A stretch of 64,000 nucleotides of DNA from Polyodon spathula (lineage: Eukaryota; Chordata; Actinopteri; Acipenseriformes; Polyodontidae). The notes under the pieces are model-generated. The model had not been told where the DNA came from and did no database searches. It worked only from the letters and a program-made list of their open reading frames with translations. The DNA lies in contig NC_054541.1 in NCBI RefSeq assembly GCF_017654505.1, positions 46,628,486 to 46,692,485 of the forward strand, written 5' to 3'. The translations under genes were made by a program, and so were the position numbers. Positions 22,187-33,700 of the stretch are shown piece by piece. Each line of letters begins with the position of its first letter. The stretch's first letter is position 1.

Positions 22187-22219
22187 ATGTTGACACAGCT
22201 GAAACAACAGCGTTTATAG
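22187..22219 (+). CDS. Upstream ORF in PHLDA1 5' leader (10 codons)
   Basis: ATG at 22187 opens a 10-residue frame, MLTQLKQQRL, closed by TAG at 22217-22219, 55 nt before the PHLDA1 start. Its context is weak (C at -3). A second possible upstream start, ATG directly followed by TAG, is at 22174-22179 but may lie at or before the transcription start. Such short upstream frames can lower translation of the main frame; this is inference. Confidence 0.4.
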   Translation: MLTQLKQQRL

Positions 22220-22274
22220 TAATACTTTTAAGTCGGGATATTTTTGTGGAGATTTGCCCCCTTCTTACTCAGTG

Positions 22275-22730
22275 ATGTTGGAAAGCAGCGTCAAGGTGCT
22301 GAAAGAAGGTCTGATGGAGAAAAGGAGCGATGGCTTGCTTCAGCTATGGAAGAAGAAGCGCTGCTTTCTAACGGAAGAGGGACTTCTCCTTCACCCACCG
22401 AAACAGCACGACCACCAGCAGCACCAAAACCATCAGCAAATCACGGCCAGCGAGCCCGGCAAGACCAAAGAGCTGCTCTTCTCCAACATGAAGACGGTGG
22501 ATTGCGTCGAGAGGAAGGGCAAATACGTTTATTTCACGGTGGTGATGGCAGAGGGCAAAGAAATAGATTTTAGATGCCCCCAAGACGAAGGCTGGAATGC
22601 CGAAATCACTTTGCAAATGGTACAGTATAAGAACAGACAGGCTATCCTGGCAGTGAAGTCGACCAGACAAAAACAGCAGCACCTGATAGTAGCTCACGGG
22701 CACAGCATCATCAATAACTCTCTATCGTGA
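22275..22730 (+). CDS. phlda1: PHLDA1, pleckstrin homology-like domain family A member 1
   Basis: A single exon codes for 151 residues. The PH domain covers about residues 8-127: KEGLMEKRSDGLLQLWKKK at 10-28, then an insert rich in Gln and His (44-55, HDHQQHQNHQQ), then FSNMKTVDCVERKGKYVYFT (69-88), and GWNAEITLQMVQYKNRQAIL (106-125). STRQKQQHL (129-137) is typical of PHLDA1 rather than PHLDA2 or PHLDA3. The start ATG at 22275 (MLESS) matches the family; the bases upstream carry no in-frame ATG. Family members bind phosphoinositides and act in growth control and apoptosis. Compared with mammals it lacks the long N-terminal extension and the Pro/Gln/His-rich C-terminal tail; only 24 residues follow the PH domain. 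Confidence 0.95.
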   Translation: MLESSVKVLKEGLMEKRSDGLLQLWKKKRCFLTEEGLLLHPPKQHDHQQHQNHQQITASEPGKTKELLFSNMKTVDCVERKGKYVYFTVVMAEGKEIDFRCPQDEGWNAEITLQMVQYKNRQAILAVKSTRQKQQHLIVAHGHSIINNSLS

Positions 22731-22772
22731 CGCACACAGGCAGCAAGCTGGGTCGGAGCCCCATGAACCTCG

Positions 22773-22783
22773 GTAAGCATCGC

Positions 22784-22846
<63 letters not shown>

Positions 22847-23390
22847 CATCATCATCATCATCATCATCGAACTCATTGCAATGTACATGGCATCGTTCTT
22901 TTCGTTTTGTCGGTATGTTCCAATTGATAACAGCTTGAATTGTAAACTTTTTGTTTGTTTGTTTAGGGTTTATCATGTATGTTATTAGTATTCATTATAG
23001 AGCATAACCGGGCCCGTTATTTGAAGTCTTAATTTCATTCACACTACACTCCAAATTCACTATTAACATATAGTATTGCAGCATGTATTATTTTGTACAA
23101 TTGCATAAAATAATAATTTTTAAAAAATGTAACATTTTTTGTATGATTATAACTAGTCTCAGGGTTCCCATCCACGAAACAAGTGTCCTAAATTTACCTA
23201 CAGTATCGTGCAAGAGGTAGGGATTTTTTTTTTTTTTTTAATGTATTTGACATTATTTAAAAGTTGATTAGAATAGGCTCCCGCTGCACAACCTACCCCG
23301 ATAAGCACTTTGATTTAGCAGCTCTGTTTTTTGCGGTGATCTGTCAAATGCATCCACAGTTAATTACCTTGAAGTGTATTTTGTTCACAG
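22773..23390 (+). other. phlda1: Intron in PHLDA1 3' UTR
   Basis: A donor CG|GTAAGC follows the stop codon by 42 nt, and an acceptor TTTTGTTCACAG ends at 23390. Human PHLDA1 also has its second exon in the 3' UTR. The intron carries the AAT/CAT repeat (22784-22867) and a T-run (23224-23239). A junction more than 50 nt from the stop would favour nonsense-mediated decay; at 42 nt this one should escape it. Confidence 0.7.
22784..22867. repeat. (AAT)21(CAT)7 trinucleotide repeat
   Basis: 21 perfect AAT units (22784-22846) run straight into seven CAT units (22847-22867). It starts 11 nt inside the PHLDA1 3' UTR intron and is likely to be polymorphic. Confidence 0.95.
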
Positions 23391-23900
23391 GTTACTAACG
23401 GGGCACATTCAGCCAGTGGAAGGATTCATGCAGCTTGATTTTTGTCTTCTGTTGATCGATGGACTGAGAACAAGTCACCATAGATTCGAACTGAAAAACT
23501 GGCAATTAATTTGAGATGGAAACAACATTGTGGACTAAGACATCCGTTTTCACAAAGCTTGTCGTTTTATAGACTATAAACTAATTTATGAGAACTACGA
23601 TTTGAATTGCTTCACACTCAGCATGGAACGAAACGCGACATTGTATTTTAATGTATTGTATTTATTAGTTACCTATTACTCGCTGTACTATGTATTTGGC
23701 ATTGAATGTAAGAACGCCGTCTGCTAATGGAAGTCTATTGTTCTGCTCTCGCCGAATCCACTTGAAAGCTATCTTTACCGATTGGCTAAATTTGACGGAT
23801 GAGACTATAAATGTATATGGCACTATGGCACAAGTTTAAACCGTTAGTGTATCATTAAATGTTTAAGATAAACTATACTATCCTCCACCTGTTACAAGTT
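23391..23900 (+). other. phlda1: PHLDA1 second exon (3' UTR), end uncertain
   Basis: It begins after the acceptor at 23390. A possible poly(A) signal ATTAAA is at 23854-23859, though the downstream sequence is not clearly GT-rich. The UTR may be much longer, as in mammals, where it is several kilobases. Confidence 0.45.
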
Positions 23901-24598
23901 ACCTGTAAAACAAACAGTCGTCAAATACACAGTAGCATTTGTGCTAAGCAATTGCACAGTTCTTTCTCAAGACCATGAATGTTTATAATCACTAACAACA
24001 GAGCTGGTTACAAAAGCGACGTTGTTCAGAATGAACCAAAATGTAACGGGTAGGAAATGCATTGATGTCTGTATGAAACAATACGATTAACCAAAAAAAT
24101 CTGCACATTATTATACAGTAACACTTCTTGCAAAAAGTTGGCCTGGTAGTTTGGATGCGATTTCAACAGAAATCGCGCAGACAGGAAACCAAGCTGAAAC
24201 CCTTACCAAAAAAAAAAAAAAAAAAAAAAAAAAACAACAACAAAAAAAAAACAAACAAACAAACAAACAAAAAAAACCGGTAGGCCTATATCTCTTTTTG
24301 AAAGGAAGTGTATGTGTTAATTTAAAATACATGAAACTCTGTTGTCCCTATTAAGTTAGATTCACAGTCTTTCCCGTTTGGTCCATGGTGAATATTTTGG
24401 TCTCTAAACTGTGAACCGCTACTGTGATGTAACACTTGTACACGCATTGCAAGCACAGTGCTGTATTCGGATTCTTGACAGCTGTAATAACTGTGATGTA
24501 ATTTCGTTGTTTCCTATGTACTGTACTTTGGCTCTGTTACGGTGTGAGAGCTATCTTCATACCTTTCAAAATACATTCCATTTCAAAGAACAGTGTGT

Positions 24599-24601
<3 letters not shown>

Positions 24602-24643
<42 letters not shown>
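24602..24643. repeat. (GT)n microsatellite
   Basis: About 21 perfect GT units. Confidence 0.95.
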
Positions 24644-24645
<2 letters not shown>

Positions 24646-27634
24646 AAAGTGAGTATCCCAATCACTTTCACAACCAGTAAGTATGTAAGTTTAGGAACTA
24701 TGCAACACAGGTGGCACTTGAGAGGAAACAGGTGATGACATAAACTCAACTCTAAATGTGTGAGTGTAGTTTGTATCAGTGGTTGCTACTGTAATATACA
24801 GATCCAGTATTGCTTAATAGCCTGTCAATAAGTCTTTTTTTTTTTTAAATTGAAATAACATACATGCAATCTTATAATACAAACATATTCTCAAATATTA
24901 GCCAAAGTGAAGGTCTAAGGTGTATTCAGTGGTACATTAATGAACAGTTTATTGCACAAAGTTAAAAAATATATACATTTAAACTGACCGCATCTTCTGA
25001 ATGTGAACAGAGTAAGCTATAAACTGAGAACATTATGCATGCATTCTGGGGTTGAATGCAATATGACAACACATTCATGAATACATTTCTGATATTTACA
25101 AAGTAAGGCACACAGTGATGTACATAGCATCTGCATTTTGGATGTATCATCTTGTGGGATCCTATTTATTAGAAATGATGTTAATATCGTCTTAAGCCAT
25201 TGTTCTTTGTTACTAAATTCTTTATATTCCCCTTTTTGCAGTAGCTCTGCCCAGGTGTAAAATCATACATTTATTATACAGGGTTAAGACTTATTATTTG
25301 ATTATTTCATGATTGCTGTCATTGTTTAGACATTGAAACACAGTTCATCTGGATTCTTAGCCTTGTAAGCTTGCTAACATATGATCTATATAGAGTATAG
25401 TTTCACTAAGACATACTGTGTGAAGACAATGGTACTTACTGCCCATTGTGTGCTCCTCTAAACCCCCAGTGTCATGAGCCCCCATTTGCAATCACTTGGC
25501 ACACTACCTCAATGTATCACTGAAAGCTCAGAGATAATGAAACGATGTTGACAGATGGATCTATGGTGAAGGTGAACTGAAAACTCAACAGCAAATTACT
25601 AGCATTCTTTACATGCCTGTTATGATAGCATGAGAAAAAGCTGGAAAACAGATGGAAAACACTTTTCTTTCTAAAGAAGGGAATCCATAGTCAGTGAGGG
25701 AAGTAGCAGAGCTGACTAGCAGGCCTGACCCATGAGAAGCTGTTAATTTACACAGGCTAGCTGTTAGTTCATTCAAAGTGAGTCAGTGGGTCCCGAGCTG
25801 CAAACTATAAAAACTGAATTAATTTTACTTTTTTACTAAATAAATAAATAAAAAAGATGGTGTAAACTGGCTCAGAGTGTACTGGTGAGGTCATTTCTAC
25901 TTTGCTGTTAACACAAACCATTTAGATTATATTATAACGCAGTGTACACTATCATCATCACCATCTGTTCCAGCCACTTTCATCATGATTACATTTCAGA
26001 CGTGTGCATTTGTTACTATGCTATGTAACTGTGCTTGTTAAGCAATCTTTTGGCTTTTATATTGTCCCTTAAAGTTTTTAGTTTAGGGTTTATGGAATAT
26101 TGAAGGGTAATAATCTATTTATGGTGCTTACAATCATTCTGTTATAAGGTGGAGTTTGAATAATTATTCCCAGTATTAGAATCTACCTGGCATTATCTGA
26201 GCTGCTTTTTAAAATACTTCCTAAGAAATCACGCAATGTGATGACTTTCCCACCTTCTTGCCCATAGGAAGCAGCCAGGTTCAAAGGTTATTGCATCATG
26301 ATTTATTTTGGGAGTAGCCTAAAATCAAAATACACAATAATACATTTAGTAAAGTCATCTTCATAATCAGTAGGTCCTCTGGTGCTAAACTTTCAAAAAG
26401 GGTTTGCACCTCTGATTCTAAAAGCATGCATGATGAACTAACCAATACCTTCAGAGTGTTGCATGTGCTAGGCTCTGGCATGGTCACTTTATTAGAAACT
26501 ACAAGGGAAGAAAAAGCTTTGAGAGGCAATGAATTGTAAAGAAGAGGAGCCGTCTGACTAGTAAAGCAACAGACGTGGTGGTCATACAGTCACTTGGGGA
26601 ATATGCACACATGCTGTGCTATCTCTAACCAATGTAGTGCTGAACTGTGGTACAGTATCACCCCCCCCCCATTTCAACAACAGATTCTTTCACTATTACT
26701 GCATTCTTTGAGTTTTTTAAGGGACGCAACATGGTGATGGATTATCATGTATCTTATCCATTATTACAGGGAATCATTCAGGTTATGTGTAATCCTGAGG
26801 TACATGTGATCAGTACAATAGTTGGAAACAGAGTTCAATAAAAAGATTCTTGAAGAACACCATCCTGTCCTTCTCTCAGATATTGAATAATGTTTAGAAA
26901 ATGCAGCCCCCAACACACAATGCTTCATTCTCCTGATTAACCAGTAACCTATCAATTTACCCAGGTGCCCACTGACCTCTGTGTTCAAGTTCCTTCTCAG
27001 TCTCCTTTTCTACCCATGGAACTATCCCTTGGTCTAAGTTCCAAAACACTATGAGCAGCTTTGTATTACAGAATAAAATATAACCAATGAGAGAAGAAGG
27101 TAATCATGTACTTGTGTTCTACTGACAGCAAAAAACTAACGAACTTCGGAATAAAGCTTCAGTGGTTTTTAAAGTTAGCAACATTCTCAAAGGGAATTAC
27201 TGCTTCTGTGCCATTATATGATATGTACTGCTATTATTTGTCACACCAATAAAACATTAAAAAAGCAATAGAAGTCAGCCATTTATTATGTTATGTCATG
27301 TTTCATTGTTGACATTTTCTTTGTAAGTTCTTTGTTGATTTTATAAAGTGCAGTTTGCTGGGGGTTCAGTTGAATAAGCATACAATGTTTGGTATGTAAT
27401 TCCTCAGGTAAAAACATTAGAGTCTCAACACTTGTACAGTATAATTAAACCACATGCACTTTGGATTACAGGACATGGATAGACATGTAGTTACATTCTA
27501 ATAACGACCGATGATGGTTGCTCTTACATTGTAACTACTGTGCAATTAAATGGAAATGCCTTGTGTGTAACAGTTTGTTACATGGTGTAATTACATTGTA
27601 CTACCATTGGTAGTTACCCAGTTATTACAGTGTA

Positions 27635-27636
<2 letters not shown>

Positions 27637-27717
<81 letters not shown>
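27637..27717. repeat. (CA)n(TA)n compound microsatellite
   Basis: About 19 CA units followed by about 21 TA units without a break. CA/TA mixtures of this kind can melt or form Z-DNA and cruciforms, and they mutate fast. Confidence 0.95.
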
Positions 27718-27720
<3 letters not shown>

Positions 27721-30700
27721 CTGGTGAACAAAACCACAAGAAATCAAACACAATTTACAGTGGAAAGCATTTATACTGTTTGCAAGTTAAGTGCTGTCAA
27801 ACCTTGTCGGTACAAATATTTGGGGGGACAAATATTCATTTACAGTGGCAGAGATAACAAACCTTGTGGCCTCAAATTGACAACAGTCCAGTGATGGCTT
27901 ATGTGCCAGTCAGACCTGAGGACTATGTCAGGAGGCGCTCTCAGTACAATGCATCAATTATGCATTTAATTATAACATTGAACAGTGTTAATCTGTTTCA
28001 TAGTCTTGTTTGCATGTCATCAAATATTTCAGATGCTTGTCAAAATTTATAATAAATATATAGTAAACCTAATAGATTATCACACAGCTAATGAGATCAT
28101 TGTCCTTTCTGATGCATGTTTTATTTCATACTCGTATGTACAGTAACCTAATTATATTAGAGAATGCTGCATTAGAGGTCACTACAAAATGCATTACACC
28201 TGAGTTGAGATGATAGAGGAGCACTCAAAAGGAAGCAAAAACACATTTTAAATACATTATGTGATGAAACTATCATTTATTCATCATAAGCAACAGGGAA
28301 GCTGTGAAGCATTTCAGTTTTGATGTCTGTCACAGGATGTCATTTTATTAATGATAAATGTCCCATCTTTTTGTTATTAATGATATAAGTGAAAATAGCA
28401 GCAACATACAGTTTTAGTTTTAACATATGTCGTACTCTCTCAGGAAAGTTTGAAAATGCCATTGGGAAACCATTAGAATGCTAGTGTATTACTCCACATG
28501 GGCCAGCTCTTGAAAAGAATGGCATGTTTATTCAGGGTTAATAACCAGATTTCAGTCTAGCCCTTGTGAAATTCCTTTTAATCTTCGCCCCGCTGAATAC
28601 CTGGAATAAACCATTTCCTTTCATCTAGAGACATAAAAGGCAAAGGCATAAACGGATGCCCTGTGCTCCAAAAATTAAAAGGTAGCAGCTGCATAAAGAA
28701 GTTAAGCAATAAATGACTTAATAAATATTACTTAACATAGTCAGCTGATAAAAAAAGCTTGTATCTGTGTAAAGGGCTGCCTAGTGTTATAATCTGTAGT
28801 ATAATGATTCTTTTTAGAAAGTTTGTCTTTATACTGTATGGCCAGGGCCAATCTCAAATATCGGTGCCAATAAAGAAATAACCTGTATTATTACCAAACA
28901 GCAGGGAAAAAAAGCACTCATAAATCTGGGGTTTAAGGGTTTTTTTGTTTACATTTTGACGGGAAATTGCATTCCCTGCCTCAAGATGGCTTCCCATGTA
29001 CCCGAACTATACACACACCTCCCTTTTCGCAGAGGTTGCCACGTACAATGCAGTACAACGTCACAAAATGACACTGGATGCAAAATCTGAAAGGGTTCAA
29101 TTTTTTGTCATTACACATGGTTTATTCAATTGATCTAAACAGCAGCTCTCCTTATACCCCTCCATTGAATTACTAGTGGTGTACTGTACACAGCTGTACT
29201 CCTCGGGACAGCTTTAGAGAGAACCTTTCATAACCTTCAGGAAGAAAAAAAGTAAGGCTTAGTGTTATTGCAGGCAGGAATTCCACCAACAAAGGATTCA
29301 GTTTAGCACTTTTACACACATTCACAAAGAACATGCGATCGCTTTCATTAAGTACATCAGAACAGCAGAAAGCAGTAGCTAGTCACTGCAGTCCTTGCGC
29401 TCCACATACAGTTGAACGGTGACCCAGCTTGGTATAGTTGCACGACTGAGGCTGCTTCCTATAGACTTTCGCTCTTCAACGAATCTCCCAGGTCCACTTG
29501 TAGATCCCTGGCAGGTCTGACATTTACAATCAACGGTGAATACTTCACAGGGACTGGCCCTTTTTAACTACACAGTTATATAACACACAGAGTAATTCAA
29601 ACCAATACTAGCACAGCCAATACTCCCACTTCAGAGGGGAGGGCAGCTTGATCCAGGGATCCCGCCAGCTAACGTTTGTATGTCCAGGGTTGCTATCACC
29701 TTGCGACATAAATACAAATGTACTCACCCTGTTGCCTATTATTACACAAAGCAGAGCCCTGCATTTCATTATTTCAATGGCAGCTATTCAGACCTGCTGT
29801 AAGATGTATTGAATAGACTCTCATATTTAGAAGCAAAAATGAGAAATACACTGCTTTGTTCACTGTCCTTGCTGTGTGCTGTAATTTTTGTTTTAAAGCT
29901 GAATTATGTATTCCCATGTTACTTTGACACGTGATCCTTTATCATCTGGCAGAAAAGATGCTATTTTGATCAAAAAATAAACTCAGTTCTTAATTTTCCT
30001 AGAACATAATGTTTGCTGTTTTAATAAATTTTGGAATAAAAAAAAAAAAAGAAACAGCCTGCTTAACAAGATTAAAGCTCGTGTGACTCCAGCATTCTGT
30101 GAATCCTGCCACCATTACCGTTACCACGGCAATGTTTTATTAAGAACCCCTCTCTATGGAAAGCAGATGATTTGGTTTGCTTCGCTAACTAAGGAAACAT
30201 TTACCTCCTTGTGCTTGTACAGCAGAAACATTTAGTAAATATCTGCAAAGCCTGCCCAGTCTGTAAAGGCCAGATTTATAATTGCATGCCAGAGTAAACA
30301 AATTAGCCTGGGATTTTGAATACTGTACATTTCATTGGGTAATGAGTAAGTCAAGCAGAATTTCAAAAGGGCCAAAATACTTAAGACAACGGTTATTTAT
30401 ATAATGTACTTAGTTCATAACAAAAACAGGATATTACTCAATGGCAGGACAGTCTGACACTTAGAAATCGATGACACATAGGCCTCTTACTGACATAAAC
30501 AAATGCAAATAAATCAACAAGGCCTGGGAAAATACTTCAGTAGTAGAGCTCATGCTGACGTGAAGATTATCAGACCACATTATTGTTACCAGTGCCTCTT
30601 AGCATAGCAATGACTGAAATATTAATATTGTATCTATCTTCTTTTACCTTTCTTACAGGGGACAACAGTTTTCCTTTATACACCTCAACGCCAATATATA

Positions 30701-33700
30701 TAAAGTAGGACTATCTTTACTGTATAATAATTGTATTACTGTACTTTGAACCACAGGTGGAATGGCTCATATCAGTCAGTAATTCTTACAGAGGTATCAG
30801 TATGCATACAGATTTGTACAGGGAACTGTTTCAAGTGTGTGGTAAGAAATGAAACAAATATTCAGCCAAAGTTCCTCTATCGAAGTAAGAACCAGTGCTA
30901 TCTAGTGAATAAAACAGTTCTGTGCACAAGGGCGCTTAATATAAAGATACTTCTGATCTAGCCTGGATTACGTATGTCTATGGCAGACATCTAGAACTGA
31001 AGAGCAGTTCTGGAGTTGGGGTGACAGCAACTTTGCACATTACTAAAATTAAAAAAAAAAGATAGGAAAATGTAATTTGACTTTTTAGGCCAATTATCAA
31101 CTGGTAAAATAAATACATAAATAAATAACACTGGATTTTGTTGAAGTTCTGAATAGGGTTTTAAATTTGACTTTAGTTGAAGGTCCTTCAAGGGCCTTGC
31201 ACGTTTCCTTTTAACCAGTGCGATAAAGCCTGTAGCATGAAATCAGTTTCAGAGATATTAGATAATAATTCTGGGTTTTCAGGTTGTATATGCCATGTGA
31301 TGCTTGGAGCTCAGCTTTGAGAGTACAAACTAAGTCTAAAGGTTTAAAGTCTTGATCCTTGTTTATATTGTCTGGCTCATTTATTGTTTATCACCATGTT
31401 CAGCCCCTAGGGAGAATGCTTGTTCTATAAATTCATATTGTTGTTGTTTGAAAACAGTTGGACATGACCAGGCAACCGTTGCTATGTACTAAGGGAGTGC
31501 CTGGGAAGCTGGAACAGGAGAGATAAACAGAAAACAAAGAAAGAAGAAATCTGCTCCGTCATCTTAAAATAAAGTCTTTGTTAATTAAAACTCAAAGTAC
31601 ACTGAATGTGCTCTATCATCTATTTCTCTGCCTACCTAGATTATATAATGTGTACAAAATAAGAAAGCCAACTAAGGCAGTTTATTCACTGAAGACAAGG
31701 ACTGGTGGCTCTGCAATGGTCAGAAATGTTATACTGGATTGTATTTCACTGTGTTTACTTTATAAAGGAGTATCAGTTCTCAAAGGGAATCATTACTTTT
31801 CTTTCTTATAATGCTAATATTTATGACCTAGTGATTTATATTAAACCAATATGCAGACCCCTGTTTCTCAATACTTATTGGAGGGCATTAAGGGGATAAA
31901 CAGTAACAAGGAGCTGATATGGGAGTTTTAAGTGAAGAAGAGGAACTATAGAGCGATATAGAACAGCAATAAAATTATCACAATTCATTTAGGATTTATG
32001 CTTACCCAGACTAGATAGACACAGATCCCTGCTATTTTTTTTCACAAGGGTTATTGGCCACATGTTGATGTTTATTGTCTAAAAATAATTCTCGGCCCCC
32101 AGCATTAGACCACAGTGACCCCAGGATGGATAAACCTCCCATTTACTGGAGCATTAACTGAGGAGTAAACAAAGAAACATTGCTGGGCCTTGCTGACAGG
32201 TGGATTGCCAGGGCTGCTTTGTGGTGAGTCCAGTCAGGATGGTGAAGGATGTAATCTTCAAACATTTGCTAGCTCTTTAAGAAGTCGAGGGCATTGAGCA
32301 GCAGAGGAGGTACACAACATGGGAAGGTCACTCTAGTAGCAAAATAAAGTGTCCTACTAATACAAATACTCCCCAGAGAAAACTACATGGAGAGAAGAGT
32401 GGAAGAGAAGAGAGCAGCCGAAAGGGCAAAGGAATCCAGGGGGATAGCGCTGAATGCTTACATGGCATACACTATAAGAGGCTGTGTCACATATGATTAG
32501 GACTTTCAAGATGATGTGAATTCAGCTTGAGTTGATACACACTAATTAGAGACACAATGTAAAGCTAAATGTACTAATCACATATGAGAAAGCAATATCT
32601 TATCCTGTGTTCAGATGTGATCCTGTACATAGAACTTAGAGGGATGACTTGTTACCCTATACCTGTGTAGTGTTCTGAACTCTCGCGGGCGGTACCTCTA
32701 TATGCTATTCTAGATATGCCTATCACTGTGCTTTTATTGAAATTAATACAAATTAAATATGGACACTTGAAAACGTTGTCATGTTATAAGCTGATGGAAG
32801 TTGTTACTTTCCACATTTCTTTTCTCTATTTTCTGTAGTGAAGGAATGCTCTTTGTTGATGTTGTAGATATTTCAGAGTAGGCCTACATACGAATGGTAT
32901 TGTTTTTATCGTGTTTCTCTTCATTCACAGTAATCTGGAACTAGAACTATAGTAGGTTCCTCCTTAATATTTGGCGTTGTTACTGTGGTTGTCTGCTGAG
33001 TTTAAACTGTGTTCAACATATTTCCTAGACATGTGGGTTAAGTACTAGAGTCCACTCTTCCTACACATTTCGCTACCATGTCAATGCTAATTCAAAGCAG
33101 CAGTTTCTTGTTGAATTATTTTATTCCTTAATTACTTTCATGCTTTTCTAGGTCACACCATATTCTAGTGGATGACCTATGCATGGTGCCTGAAGTGTCA
33201 TCAGCAATTTGTCTAGCAGTTCCTGTAAGTTCTAGCAGCCGCAGTGCAACAATTGCCTTTGTCAGTTTTGTTCTTTGTCACAGCTAGCAGCAAGTCACCT
33301 TCTTCTCTTCTTCAGAATTAAAATTAAAGCTTTTTTTAAACCCTCTATGCCACGTGTTTCAGAATTTAGGGTAAGCAAGTGCAACTGGATTTCATATAAC
33401 TAGCTGTCTGCTGGTGAAGCAAACGTTTAAACAGTGCGTTTTGAAATGCTAAAAATAGTATTCTTTCAGAATTGGAGACTTTCACGGAGAATTGGATATT
33501 ATTACACAGAACTGGTTCTAATTCATGGAAATTGTGAAATTACCATGAAAAAATACAGCCTTAGTGACACAACAACACATATCAGCCATGTCAGTGTAAG
33601 GAAAGTTAATAGATTTTCAGGCAAACTACCTGAAGATTTATCCATGACTGGAGTGTAATAACAATAGGGGTCAAATGAGTTTAATTAGATGTTTACATCT

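Noticed and set aside
22244..22573. 109-codon frame overlapping PHLDA1
   Set aside because: It is a shifted frame of the PHLDA1 coding sequence with no family likeness; the 111-codon minus-strand frame at 22368-22703 is likewise a shadow.
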